Shown: positions 1-10,185 of the stretch, in pieces
How the letters are laid out: the number at the start of each line of letters is the position of its first letter
Numbering within the stretch: position 1 is the stretch's first letter
NCBI GenBank assembly: GCA_018806915.1
Contig: JAGKQI010000046.1
Span: 1,116,001-1,180,000, forward strand
From: Phytophthora colocasiae
Lineage: Eukaryota > Oomycota > Peronosporomycetes > Peronosporales > Peronosporaceae
Direction: 5' to 3'
Length of the DNA: 64,000 nucleotides
The notes under the pieces: generated by a model
Databases searched by the model: none
Told to the model about the DNA's origin: nothing
Seen by the model: only the letters and a program-made list of their open reading frames with translations
Translations under genes and position numbers: made by a program

Positions 1-1478
1 TGCATTGCTTGGAATCGGTTCTTTTTACTCCGTTCTTGGAGGAACTCATGCAGCAACGCACCACAGTTCAGGTCTGCTTCATCTACCCAGGTAGGATCCT
101 CGTATCCCTTCCAGAAAACTTGGAATTCTCGGCGGATCCGGCCATATCGAGTGGGTCGCCCCGTCCGGACGTCTGTGATCCGCTCGACTTCGAACTCGTC
201 GTCTTCCAGATCGCGATCCCAGCTGTCTTCCAGCAACAAGGCTTCATCGAAGTCCAAACGGTCTGCTTCGTCCACCGTCAACTGGATCTTCGGTCGATCT
301 GGGAACGTCCTGACTGGCTTCAACTTAGAGATGTGCACTACCGGAAACAAATGATAGTCTGTACCAGCGACCTCTAAACGGACTGCATACTCGTTCGCCA
401 TTTCTGCCACACGGAACGGTCCATGCCACAGATGAGCGAGCTTTTTGGCGTACCCCTCCTTAACTCTGTCTAAGAACAGCCACACTTGGGATCCAGCCTC
501 GATGGGGTGTTGCGTCGCCGTTTCGCTCTGCCTGTCGGCACGATCCGAGATTGCCTGCTTCAAACGGTCATTCACCTCAGCTCTGGCTAGTTGATAGTGC
601 CGCTGGATCTGATACCTCCAACGTCGTGGATCTACATCACGGCGCCCGGTATTCCCCAGCGAGAGCGTTGCTTCTAGGGTTGTCTTGGGATCCCAGCCAT
701 GGGCGAGGTAGAACGGCGTGTCGCCCCTAGTCCGATCTTGTGCAGTGTTCAGGGCGAAAGTCAGGCGTTCTGCGTACTCGTCCCAGTCTCGCTGGTCGGG
801 ATCCTGGACGTACATCTTGATCGCCCGCGTGATTGTCTGCACCATCCGCTCGGCTGTGCCATTCGATTGTGGTCGATAGGCCATAGTGGCTCTCAGGCGC
901 TGGCCTAGGATCCGGTTGAAAGCACGAAAGAAGTCGGACATAAACCCGGGTTCTCGGTCGTGTCGGATCACCTGGCTGGCACCGAACCGTCGAAATACGC
1001 AGATCTCATAGGACTCCGCGATGGCCTGGGCCGTTCGCGAGTTGTTAGCATTGACAATCACGTAACCGGTAAAGAGATCCACCCATACTAGCAGCTCAGT
1101 GTTCCCTTTCTCGGAACTCGGTAGCGAAGGTATATGATCCATAGCGATCACTTGAAACGGGTAAGTGGCTCGGATATTACCCGGCGACACACCGCGAATT
1201 GTGGGTCGTCCCTTGCCCGTCTCGCAATCCACGCACTCTCCGACAAACTGCTGTACGGATTTGAAAAGGCCTCTCCAGTAGAAGTGGTCCTTGATCCTCT
1301 GGTACGTACGCCCAATCCTGATGACCCCTTCCAAACTCACATGATAGTGATGCAGTAGGTCTGCTTGCAACGTCTCAGGTATAACCAATCGTAACAATCC
1401 GTCTCGATCTGCTTCGGTCCTTCGTGAAGGTGCGCAATAGAACAACAGCTCATCCTCGTCCAACTCAGAAATTGTCGG
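1..1478 (-). pseudogene. Integrase with C-terminal chromodomain (pol 3' part of element 1, runs off the left edge)
   Basis: This minus-strand frame is open from about 1478 to base 1. It shows an HHCC-type zinc-binding segment (HHYH then CVDC), then the DDE catalytic core: the Asp of MDHI near 1130, the Asp of RHDREPGF near 960 and the Glu of GTAERMVQ near 860. A GPF-type segment (WHGPFRV) follows, and the end reads FQVFWKGYEDPTWVDEADLN, a chromodomain signature. The enzyme would join element cDNA to host DNA, and the chromodomain would guide it to chromatin. A stop (TAG) in this frame just upstream and the frame change from the RNase H part near 1465-1478 indicate an indel, so it is scored as a pseudogene segment. 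The true C-terminus is outside the window. Confidence 0.85.
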
Positions 1479-2938
1479 CTAGCAGACGGCACGTCTTGGC
1501 TTCAGCCGCAGTCAGATCCGTCAGCTGTCCTCGCAAGAACGACTTCAGGTTGGAGATCCATGTTTCCTCGTCTTGGGATCGTCGGATCCGGTCAATTCTC
1601 AGCTGCTGCACGGACTCTTCGTCGAGTACTCGGGGTTTCCCCTCTCTGGCCTGTCTTCGGGTGGTGACTGCACTGACCCGTGGCTTTGGATCCTCGGATC
1701 CTGAGGTCAGGATCTCATCCAATCGATTTAGGGTGACGAGATCCTCGCGATCCCCTTCCTGGTCGACGGCATTCCCACTCTCTCGCTGCAATGCTGCGCT
1801 GGCCAAGCTATCGGCGCTGGCGTTCCACGCTCGTTTCACATGTAGCAAGTCGTGGTCCGGCCATTCCCGGAGCTGTGCCAGTGCCTTCTGTCTCAGCAGC
1901 GTCAGGGCTGGCGCTTTACAGTCGATCTCCCCACGCATCTGGCGGATCACCAGATTCGAATCTCCGCAGATAGATAATGAGTCGTCCCTTAGTCAGATCT
2001 TCGAGCAGCTCGAAACACAATAGAAGTCCGTTGTACTCCGCTTCGTTGACTGTCAGACTCTCCGCGTACCGAGACGCTGCTTTAACCACCTTCCATTCGG
2101 GCAGCTTCCATAGAATCGCACTAAAGGATCCTCCACCACGTTTTACCCTGGCGGATCCGTCAAAACTAACCACCCACAACTCTTCCTCTGGCTTCACAGT
2201 TGGCACCGGCATCTGGATCGCTCGACGCGGTTCCTTCCTTGGGGCGATGCTCACCAACGCTTGGTCCACCTCGGATCTCGGGGTGATACTTGCGGCGAGG
2301 GATCCGAGGATCTCGTCCTCCCCTTTCGTACACTTCGTGATCTCCAAGGTCCAAGGCGATAACAATGCCGCCCATTGGCCCAATCTTCCTTGTAGTCCGG
2401 CAGAACGGAACAGCCATCCGAGGGTAGAGTGCCTGGTCAGGATCCGGATCCGTCGTCCAACCAACATGGAATACCCGAGATCCAGGATCCTTAGCAGAGC
2501 TAACACTTCCTTCTCCACGATCCCATAGTTTATCTCATTCGGCTTCAGAGATCTACTGGCGAACATCACCGGCATGTAGATCCCGTCGTGGTCCTGCGTC
2601 AGGGAAGCTGAGATGGCCCATTCGCTGGCGTAGACGATCACCACCGGTTGCTTGTCGGGATCGAAATGCCGAAGCGTAGGAGTCATAGCGATCTTCTTCT
2701 TCAAGGCCTCGAAAGCGGCTGAAGCACGGATCCATTTCTCGTCTGGATCTCTCGGATCTGTCGGATCCTTCGAATCTTCGACTGTGGGGTTTATTGGCGG
2801 CAGGATCTTGCGGCTGGATCTCAACTCCGCGAAGTCGACCTCCCTCAGTTCGTAGAGTACTGACGCGTAGACCGCCATATCTTCGATGAATCGAGCGTAA
2901 TAATTTAAACTACCCAGGAAGGATTGCATAGCTCGCAA
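1465..2938 (-). pseudogene. Degenerate RNase H plus second (archaeal-like) RNase H of element 1 pol
   Basis: There are two frames, 2938-1916 and 1950-1465, with a frame change at about 1960-1975. In the first (340 codons) residues 1-30 (SFLGSLNYYARFIED) are the reverse transcriptase thumb end. Residues about 92-215 align with the usual Ty3/gypsy RNase H, but the expected DAS is YAS and the expected Asp-His of the next motif is RH, so the active site looks lost. Residues about 254-340 start a second RNase H (FDGS, then NEAEYNG). It continues in the next frame with GDSNLVI and ends with NASADSLA, giving an intact-looking D-E-D-D set. The arrangement resembles retroviruses, where the old RNase H became a tether and a new one was acquired. 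That parallel is inference. Confidence 0.8.
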
Positions 2939-3830
2939 TGATCTCGGAACGCGAGATCCACCAGCGCTTCTCGATCCTTCGGATGCGCCTCCAATCCCTC
3001 ATTAGACACTTGGTGTCCCAAGTAATCGACCTTCCTCAGTCCCCAAAAGCTCTTGGCCACACTAATTGACAGGTTCCACTTGTCACAAGCCTCCAGCAGC
3101 AGATGCACCCGCTCACACAGGTGATCCCAAGATCCAGCCGTCACTAAGATGTCATGATGTACGACCTTCGTCCCAGTACAGACGGTTTACCATCCGTCTC
3201 CGGGATCCCGTCTCGGAAGAGATCCAACGCGGATCCGGATCCGGCCGTGGGTGGGATCCGTAGGAATCCGTAGAGTGCGTTGTCCAACAAACGTTGGTAG
3301 ATCTGTGGGGCATTCTTAAGACCAAACGGCATTCGATTCCACTCAAACAATCCAAACGGGGTAATAAACGCCGAGATGGCCCTCGCACGATCCGTCATTG
3401 ACACTACCCAGAAACCACTAGCCATATCGAGAGAACAGTACCACAACACGGCGTCGAGATCCTCCAGTAGATCGTTGATGAGAGGCATTGGGTACACCAT
3501 CAGCCTTGTCAAACTGTTCACCAGGCGGTAATCGATGCAGAGTCGGATATCAACGCCGTTCTTCTTAATGATCACAACGATTGGCGAGGCCCACGGCGAC
3601 GTAGAGACTTGGATGATCTTCGCTTGCAACAGCCCTTTGATCAGATCCGAGAGCTTCTCACGATACTGCGGTGCCACTTTGCGTACTCGCTGGGCGATCG
3701 GCTTGGCGTCTCCCACATCGATGTCACTGATCGCGCCTACAGCAGGAGGGGGTAAGGCGTTACCCTTCCCAATCAGCAGGTGCTTGTACTTCCAGATCTC
3801 ATTCGCCAGCCGTTGGATCTCTTCGGGCGT
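2905..3830 (-). pseudogene. Reverse transcriptase of element 1, broken in its catalytic motif
   Basis: Minus-strand frames 3830-3144 and 3144-2905 carry a Ty3/gypsy reverse transcriptase: ASPIVVIIKKNG, LCIDYRLVN, SLDMASGFW and MPFGLKNAPQIYQ. The expected YIDD follows, but one base is missing inside this motif at about 3150, which ends the first frame at a stop; the next frame continues with LVTAGSWDHLCERV. Just before the motif there is an extra segment of about 25 residues built on four GGATCC words. Upstream, a second indel near 3840 separates this part from the protease/linker frame. The copy cannot make active enzyme. Confidence 0.85.
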
Positions 3831-6685
3831 GTTGGAGGCTGGATCCCCCGCTGGAGATCCTCGATCTTCACTTCGACCGTAGCCATCACAACCTCCGGTA
3901 GCACCGCCATCTCCTTCTCGAGATCCTCCGCATAAGCTTCGCCATTCTCGTGCACGAACACTTCGTCGTCGACGTAAACTTCCGTGGAACTGGGATCCGT
4001 CCGAGGTTTCACGACGGGATCCGATGATCCGACCGCAGCGAGTGATCGGGCAGAGGATCCGGGATCCGGCTGGGCACCAACCTCGAGATCCGGCGGGGAC
4101 TCAGCCACGGGATCCGGTCGGGATCCAACCTCGAGATCCTGGTCCGAGGTGTCCTCACAATCTTCACTTCCTGACGCTGGTGACGGATCATTCGTCTCCA
4201 CTGCTGGCCGGTCACTGGCTGTTAGATGGCTCGCAGGATCCAACTTCCTTGTGGCGGGATCCGGCTCATGAGCGGCACCTCCTTCGGCAGGCCCTCCAGC
4301 GGCACTTCCAGCTTTCCAGCCAATTCCACCAGTAGGATCACCCTTGGTCGCGCCTCTTTCCGCTCTCTGATCATCCTCCGGAGTCCTTGGTGTATCCACG
4401 CACGTCTCCGTCCGTCGGTCCAGCTCCTCATGCGCCGCTACACCTTCGTCCAGCGTCCTTGGCGCCCCTGAGTCTTCGATCTTGCCTTGGCGCACATCAT
4501 CGTCTTCGCCTTGCCGAGGCGCATCTGTAGCACCCTTGACACGCGCGTAGATCGTCCTGGGTGCCTCGCCATTGGCAGCGCCCTTCCTGCAGGCCGTCAC
4601 CGCTGCTCGCTCATCTTTGTGTAAGGAGCTCAGATCCCCACTAAGTGCGGAATCAGGCGACCGTTCGGACATGTCCCGTCCCCGACCCACGTCGCATGCG
4701 CGACGCTGATCTTCAAGCTGTGCCGGGTAAGGATCCGACTTTACTTGTAGATGTCGCTGCGTGGCGTGAGGGACCTCGTTGGAAAGCTCTTGAATAGGCG
4801 CATTCGGTGGTGGTTCTCCGTGCTCCTGGGCATCAGTGTGGACTGCAGGGCGCTCCGAAACATCATGTCCGACTGTGCCATCGGAATGATGGTCACCTGT
4901 CTCATGATTATGGGGCGACCCTTCGGCGTTGTTGTCCCGGCTCTGCGCAGAGACAGGGCAACCTTTCGGATCTTCAAGCAGTCGTATCGACACGGATCCC
5001 TCAGCTTCTGGCGCTCCGTTTGGGGCGTGCGATGGCTCGTTAGACGCGCCTTGCTTCGCACTACATGCCCATACCAACTTTGCTAGAGGGGCATGGGTAT
5101 TCGCCTCAGGGTGCCCCAAAACATCATCTCCGACTGATTTGTCGGAGTGATTGCCGTCGTCTGTCGTGCAGACATGCTGCCGATCCTCAACGGTGGCGCC
5201 CAGTCTCTGGCCAGAGACAGTACTCGTCGTCGGATCTTCAACCCGGCAAGCTGGAGAGGATCCGGAGGATCCTTTTGGCTGTGGCTCTCGGATCCGAGCG
5301 TACGAGGACGCTCCTGGATCCGATGATACCGGGGCCTCACCCTCTTCGATCTCTGGCCCAAAACTGATACGGCGGTGCGCTTGGGGCTCAACCGCCGACG
5401 GATCCGCCCCACCGGGCTGGATCTCGTCTCGCCAATCGACCGCCTCTTCAAGGATCCGGTCCGACATTGGGGGTGAGCCGGGACAGCGGGACACGACTGC
5501 CGTGTGGGAGGGGCGCTTCAGGATCCCCTTCGGCTCCGCGTACTTCGGCCGATCGACCGCCGGCTCAAGCTCCCAAGGCTCCTTCAGGCGCGGTGGCGGC
5601 GGGATCTCCGTCGTGGCGCTCATGGCAAGGTTCTGCCATTCGTTGTAGCGCCTGGATCCGACGGAGATGTAGCCCGGGGTGCGGGGAACGTGATCCCCGG
5701 CCAGCCACATGCCGATCTCTTCGTTGTGGTTGAGAGAGATCGCCTTCTCACCGACGTTGGTAAGTTGTAGATAGCGGATCTTGCCTGGACCTTGTGCTAA
5801 CGTCGGTACCCATTGCTTGCCCCTTCGTAACCACAGCTTCTCGTACTCCTTGAGATGGACCCGGTCCGGGTGCTCGAAGGTCTCGCCAGGCTCCAGTCGT
5901 ATACCTTCCTGGAGGAGTAGCGGATGAGCTCGGCCGCTGAAGATCTGTCGTCGCCCATGGAGTCGCACCCGGATCTCGTCATGGAGGCACACGGATCCAT
6001 CGCCCAAGTCGAGTCGGATCCCGGCTGGTACCATGAAGTCCATGCCGAGGATCGCGTCGCAATCGGGTGGCAGATCCTCGCCGACCCAGACGTCGCAGAA
6101 GTACACCAAGTACCCAGCCAAGGTAACCTTGATCCTTGTTTTGCCTGCTGCAATATACAGCTGCTCACCAATTCCGAGGCATTCTTGTGTTTGACTAGTA
6201 TCAATCTGGGATCCAACCTTACGAGCAAAGGCGGCATCGATGATCGACACCTCGGATCCCGAGTCAAGAAGCACGGTGGACTTGGCATTGTTGATCTTGC
6301 ACGTTGCCTTGGCCTGCTTGAAGTGTTTGCTGGGGACATGGTATTTCCAGTACCCGCGTGACTCTCCAGGCATGAGATCCAAGGACATGGCGACCTCGGA
6401 TCTCTGGTACTCATCGTCTGTAGAGCGGAAGCTTGCAACTCTAGCCGTACGTTTCCCATGAAGTTCACATGTATTATCCAATAGATCCGTTCGCTTGCTG
6501 CTAACTTGATCCATGGCCTTCTTGTTCACATATGCATAGATGTAAGACGTTGAACGCTCGTCTCGTACCAGATTCAAACCCGGCGAGCGTCCTAGTTTAA
6601 CATCTTCTCGGCGGCTTCTGGAAGCATGTGCTTGCTTGGATCGAACCATTGTCGGATGAGGTTGTAGAACTCCTCCATTTGACAC
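3773..6685 (-). CDS. Aspartic protease and long low-complexity linker (pol 5' part of element 1)
   Basis: This is a 970-residue open frame that overlaps the end of gag by about 90 bases and is shifted -1 relative to it, so it is probably entered at the slippery site 6601-6595 rather than from its own ATG. The aspartic protease motif DSGSEVSII is at residues 141-149, with ILGMDF later. From about residue 330 to 880 the sequence is acidic, Pro- and Asp-Pro-rich and of low complexity, and much of it follows from GGATCC repeats being translated. The frame stops at 3773, where an indel detaches it from the reverse transcriptase. It would process the Gag-Pol polyprotein. Confidence 0.82.
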   Translation of the reverse strand: MSNGGVLQPHPTMVRSKQAHASRSRREDVKLGRSPGLNLVRDERSTSYIYAYVNKKAMDQVSSKRTDLLDNTCELHGKRTARVASFRSTDDEYQRSEVAMSLDLMPGESRGYWKYHVPSKHFKQAKATCKINNAKSTVLLDSGSEVSIIDAAFARKVGSQIDTSQTQECLGIGEQLYIAAGKTRIKVTLAGYLVYFCDVWVGEDLPPDCDAILGMDFMVPAGIRLDLGDGSVCLHDEIRVRLHGRRQIFSGRAHPLLLQEGIRLEPGETFEHPDRVHLKEYEKLWLRRGKQWVPTLAQGPGKIRYLQLTNVGEKAISLNHNEEIGMWLAGDHVPRTPGYISVGSRRYNEWQNLAMSATTEIPPPPRLKEPWELEPAVDRPKYAEPKGILKRPSHTAVVSRCPGSPPMSDRILEEAVDWRDEIQPGGADPSAVEPQAHRRISFGPEIEEGEAPVSSDPGASSYARIREPQPKGSSGSSPACRVEDPTTSTVSGQRLGATVEDRQHVCTTDDGNHSDKSVGDDVLGHPEANTHAPLAKLVWACSAKQGASNEPSHAPNGAPEAEGSVSIRLLEDPKGCPVSAQSRDNNAEGSPHNHETGDHHSDGTVGHDVSERPAVHTDAQEHGEPPPNAPIQELSNEVPHATQRHLQVKSDPYPAQLEDQRRACDVGRGRDMSERSPDSALSGDLSSLHKDERAAVTACRKGAANGEAPRTIYARVKGATDAPRQGEDDDVRQGKIEDSGAPRTLDEGVAAHEELDRRTETCVDTPRTPEDDQRAERGATKGDPTGGIGWKAGSAAGGPAEGGAAHEPDPATRKLDPASHLTASDRPAVETNDPSPASGSEDCEDTSDQDLEVGSRPDPVAESPPDLEVGAQPDPGSSARSLAAVGSSDPVVKPRTDPSSTEVYVDDEVFVHENGEAYAEDLEKEMAVLPEVVMATVEVKIEDLQRGIQPPTRPKRSNGWRMRSGSTSTC
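6554..6601 (-). promoter_or_regulatory. Predicted -1 ribosomal frameshift site at the gag/pol junction of element 1
   Basis: On the minus strand the last two sense codons of gag form the heptamer GTTAAAC (6601-6595), followed directly by the stop TAG. After a 4-base spacer there is a 7-bp stem, ACGCTCG (6590-6584) with CGAGCGT (6560-6554), enclosing a 23-base loop. Pol lies in the -1 frame and is open through the site. GTTAAAC is a known slippery sequence in other -1 frameshifting systems. Element 2 has the same heptamer, spacer, stem and loop lengths with a different stem sequence (56257-56304). Confidence 0.75.
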
Positions 6686-8916
6686 TTGCCGTGATCGTGG
6701 AGTTCACCGCAGCCGCGACACACGAAGAAGCAGCGATCCGACGGATGGCCCTTCTTGCCGCACTTCTGGCAGGTGAGGCGCTTCCAGCAACCAAGATCCG
6801 AATGTTTCCTGGATCCGCAGTGCGAGCAACGCTGTCCTTCATTGAAGAAGCGTGGTCGACGGTCTTGTGGTGTTGGATCCGAGCTAGCCTGACCTGGATC
6901 CGAATCCTTCTTGGGATCCGAAGATCCTGCCTTGGTCTCCGCTGATCCAGTTTGCGCTGAAGTAGTCGGTCGATCACTCGAGGCTGCTACGTATGCTCTG
7001 CGGAGCTCGCCGTCGGATCCGGAGTCATCGGAATCGGATCCATCAGATTCTACGACTTGCATGGATCGGATCGCACGTGTCGGGCCGGTTGGCTGCGGGG
7101 CCGTTGTTGTCTTCGGCCGGAACTTGCTGGATCCTGACGATGGCTTCTTCTGTCTGGATCTCGCGCGATCTCGGGCCCTCAACACGTCCTCGAGTTGATC
7201 CGCGTCCGCGAGCCGAAGCAGCGTCAGTTGATCCGCCAGATCCGCATCCCCGAGAGTCTCGATGAAGTGTTCGACGTGCTCGCGGCGGGCTTTGGCATCT
7301 CCGTCCTTGACCATCACCCAAGCACGAAGACCCGCTACGTTGAGGCGATACAAGTATTCCAACGGTGACTCGTCGGATCTCTTACGAGCGTGATAGTACT
7401 GCCACGCCACCGAGACTCCAAGACCGCAGTACTGCGTCTGGAAGGCTTTCAGCAGATCACTCCACTTCAGCCTTGTGGATCGGCTGAGCTGTCGGTACCA
7501 GTTTCGCGCCGGACCAGTGAGAAGATCTCCAAAGGTGAGGCACATTTCTTCGTCGGAGGCTTGATCTCTCGTGAAGGCTGACTTGACCTTACTAATCCAT
7601 GCTCTTGCTCGTTCCTCATCGTGATCCTTGTCCGTGAATTCCTTCAGATCCGATATCGCCGAGATTCGGATCCTTTGCACCGCGGTTGATCCTGCTGTAG
7701 CTGTGGCAGCAATGGTCGTTGCCGTACGCCGGGGAGCGGATCCGTCGAGGTCGTCGGGGTCATACTCCCAGTTCTCGGGGTGTGATCCCACTGACTCCAT
7801 CTCGACGTCCCGATATACAGGATCCGCAGCGCGCGTCGTGGTTCGTGGGACCGCTGTCATCCGCTGCTCCTTCAGGAACTTGTCCATAGCCGATTGAAAG
7901 TAAGCCTGCAGCCCGTTAGTGGATGTAGGCGGCTGATCCACGACACGGGACCGATCAAGCGGGGCATCTCGAGTTCGAGTCGGCTTGACGTCCAGGGTAT
8001 CAGTCGGCATACGGGCTGTCAGCATAGCAGCGCCTGCGGGACCGAGCGCCATACGTCGGGGTTCAGACGAACTGTCGGATCCTGCCTCGGACTCCGCCGA
8101 GGCGTATCGAGAGGATCCCGTCTGGTACTCCGGGGAGTGCGCTAGCTTGGACATCGGATCTCGGATCGCCCGTCGCTCACCGACTAGGGGCTTCAGTCGG
8201 CTGAAGAGTGAAGCCGCTGCGATACGTATCGTGTCATGATCCAAGCGGAAGAGGGTGTCTCCGTCGAAGGCTCCCGCAGCAAAACCGGCTTCCTCCAGCA
8301 GGCGGAGGAGATCCAAGGCGCTGTCCAGACTGTTCGTGGACTGAGCCGGTGCCGTTATCGGGCCGGTGAGTGATCCAAGCAATCGAGGTTGCAGGATCCT
8401 CATTACGGGGTCTTCCCGGAGGAAGTCCTCGAGCGCGATCCGGCGATACGAAGCCTCCAGCTGGGTCAACGACCACTCTGATTTCACCTCCGGCTTCTCA
8501 TCGACATCCGATCCTGGTGCCTTCAGCTTTTTTCGCGCAGTCTTCGTCTTCTTCTTCGACGTTTTACCACCTGAGGGCTGCGCGGTGGTGGTGGTGGTGG
8601 ATGAAGATCCAACAGCTTTCGCTGTCGAATCCCCACCCAGCGGTCCAGAACGCGGGTTCTGAGCCGCGGGGGTCCCCGAAGGGACCTGGGGAGGAGGGGG
8701 AGGTTTTTCTTCTGAGTCTGTTGCCAGACTCACCTCCTTCCTGTCGACAGAACTCCTCCCAGGGCTCTGTCGATCTGTGGATCTAGCGTTCAGCGGTGCT
8801 GACGGCGATCCAACGACCGTCGGCACTTCTTCTCCCGGTTCTTCCTTCACTTGTACAGTCTCTTCGGACTCACGGTGATATCCGCCGTCCCCAAAAGATC
8901 CGGGCACGCGCACCAT
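6592..8916 (-). CDS. Gag polyprotein of element 1
   Basis: The frame is open for 774 codons from the ATG at 8916. This ATG overlaps the first bases of the primer-binding site, and upstream codons in the frame belong to the LTR, so 8916 is the first plausible start. The N-terminal 400 residues are disordered (acidic, Ser/Thr/Pro-rich, with a run of Thr). Residues about 415-590 form a retrotransposon Gag domain (GPARNWYRQL, SPLEYLYRLN). Near the C-terminus there are two zinc knuckles of C-X2-C-X4-H-X4-C form (CSHCGSRKHSDLGC and CQKCGKKGHPSDRC) and a third Cys/His cluster. It would package element RNA. It stops at TAG (6594-6592) just after the slippery GTTAAAC. This is the only intact frame of the copy besides the protease/linker part. 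Confidence 0.85.
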   Translation of the reverse strand: MVRVPGSFGDGGYHRESEETVQVKEEPGEEVPTVVGSPSAPLNARSTDRQSPGRSSVDRKEVSLATDSEEKPPPPPQVPSGTPAAQNPRSGPLGGDSTAKAVGSSSTTTTTAQPSGGKTSKKKTKTARKKLKAPGSDVDEKPEVKSEWSLTQLEASYRRIALEDFLREDPVMRILQPRLLGSLTGPITAPAQSTNSLDSALDLLRLLEEAGFAAGAFDGDTLFRLDHDTIRIAAASLFSRLKPLVGERRAIRDPMSKLAHSPEYQTGSSRYASAESEAGSDSSSEPRRMALGPAGAAMLTARMPTDTLDVKPTRTRDAPLDRSRVVDQPPTSTNGLQAYFQSAMDKFLKEQRMTAVPRTTTRAADPVYRDVEMESVGSHPENWEYDPDDLDGSAPRRTATTIAATATAGSTAVQRIRISAISDLKEFTDKDHDEERARAWISKVKSAFTRDQASDEEMCLTFGDLLTGPARNWYRQLSRSTRLKWSDLLKAFQTQYCGLGVSVAWQYYHARKRSDESPLEYLYRLNVAGLRAWVMVKDGDAKARREHVEHFIETLGDADLADQLTLLRLADADQLEDVLRARDRARSRQKKPSSGSSKFRPKTTTAPQPTGPTRAIRSMQVVESDGSDSDDSGSDGELRRAYVAASSDRPTTSAQTGSAETKAGSSDPKKDSDPGQASSDPTPQDRRPRFFNEGQRCSHCGSRKHSDLGCWKRLTCQKCGKKGHPSDRCFFVCRGCGELHDHGKCQMEEFYNLIRQWFDPSKHMLPEAAEKMLN
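8898..8915 (-). other. Primer-binding site of element 1
   Basis: The minus strand reads TGGTGCGCGTGCCCGGAT one base inside the LTR end at 8917. It begins with TGG as expected for pairing with a tRNA 3' CCA. The same 18 bases occur just inside the 5' LTRs of elements 2 (51922) and 3 (60711). In element 3 the match continues into sequence matching a tRNA T-loop. The tRNA species was not assigned. Confidence 0.85.
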
Positions 8917-9353
8917 TGTGGTGTAGTGGATCCGCTGGAATGAGCAGGGATCCAACGTTCACACACGGCGCCCAGACACTGACTAACGGAGGGGGTACTC
9001 CGATAACCGTGGGGGTTGCTGAGGCGCACCTTGTGTACCCGTCAGTGGGCGGGATCTGCTCTCTCAGGAACGGGAGAGTGTACACAGGCGTGAGGGCTTG
9101 AACGTCCTTGGCGGGGACTTGGGAGGTTGGACTTGCGTGGGGGTTCCTGCACACAGGTCCTGGTTGGGGGGATCTTGGTCTTGGACTCGAAGATCAGGTG
9201 GATCCTTGGATCCGGGGTTGCCTTGGTGGGTGTGGGGTTCCTTTTCCTTTACTGTCTTGCTTGCCGCCTCCTGTAGCGGTTGGTCTTGGGGTGGTTGAGA
9301 GGTCGAGGGATCCTACGGTTAAGCAATCAACACCGTTGGATCCGGGGTCTTCA

Positions 9354-9720
9354 CTAGCGTAAGGTAAGCCGGCCAAATCGGGGATCCGGTCTTAGCTGTA
9401 GCTAGGTAGGCGCAGTAACTTGCAGGAACACTAAGGGGGGGCCAATACACTATCCTCTTCCCTTGTCCTAAGTCCTGAAGAAATCCACTTACGCCCTAGA
9501 AGGTAAATTCGACTCTCTAGGGGGGGGGTTGTTGAGATACCGAGAGATCCTCACCCTAGCGTAAGGTAAGCCGGCCAAATCGGGGATCCGGTCTTAGCTG
9601 TAGCTAGGTGTGCGAAGTGACTTACAGGAACACTAAGGGGAGGCCAATATGCTATCCTCTTCCCTTGTCTTTACTCCGAGGAAGTCCACTTGCGCACTAG
9701 AAGGCAAAATCGATTCTCTG
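9354..9720. repeat. Two-copy direct duplication within the element 1 LTR
   Basis: A block starting TAGCGTAAGGTAAGCCGG occurs at 9354 and again at 9557 (period about 203 bases). Each copy is about 165 bases and ends near 9520 and 9720. Both copies keep GGGGATCCGGTCTTAGC. They differ at scattered positions, so the duplication is not brand new. It may have doubled a promoter or RNA-end region; nothing in the sequence decides which. Confidence 0.85.
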
Positions 9721-9828
9721 ATTTATGGTCAGACCAGTTTCTCATCTTGTACCCTATCTTTCCCATCGCAGATCTCTATCTTAGATCATGCCGGCTCTCC
9801 TGCAGCTGCTTCACTTCGTCGATGTCTT

Positions 9829-10170
9829 GGATCTTGAGGATCCGACTTGGGATCCGAGGATCCCGGATCCTGGGCGTTGGATCTTGGATCTTGAGTCTTG
9901 GATCTTGGATCTTGGGATCTTGGGGATCCTGGATCTCGAGGATCCAACTTGGGATCCGAGGATTCCGGATCCTGGGCCTTGGATCTTGGATTTTGGGATC
10001 TAGGGGATCCTGGATCTATAGGATCCCACTTGGGATCCGAGGATCCCGGATCCTGGGCCTTGGATCTTGGGATCCTGGGGATCCTGGATCTCAAGGATCC
10101 CACTTGGGTTCCGAGGATCCCGGATCCTGGGCCTTGGATCTTGGATCCTGAGTCTTGGATCTTTGGATCT
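9829..10170. repeat. GGATCC/GGATCT-rich array in the element 1 LTR
   Basis: About 340 bases consist almost only of GGATCC and GGATCT words joined by short C/T/G linkers such as TTGGATCTTGG and GAGGATCCCGG. It breaks into about four loosely repeated units of 85-105 bases, each with ACTTGGGATCCGAGGAT near its start. Apparent open frames on both strands here are products of the repeat, not genes. Confidence 0.9.
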
Positions 10171-10185
10171 TTGGATCTTAGATCT

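Noticed and set aside
4024..6361. Several plus-strand frames of 80-165 codons across the pol linker of element 1
   Set aside because: They are antisense shadows of a GC-rich low-complexity coding region and lack recognisable domains; unlike copies C and D they do not lie beside a 3' LTR.
6561..6583. tRNA T-arm-like sequence in the frameshift loop of element 1
   Set aside because: The loop resembles a T-stem/loop, but element 2's loop does not, and no acceptor stem or other tRNA arms are present, so it is not a tRNA gene.
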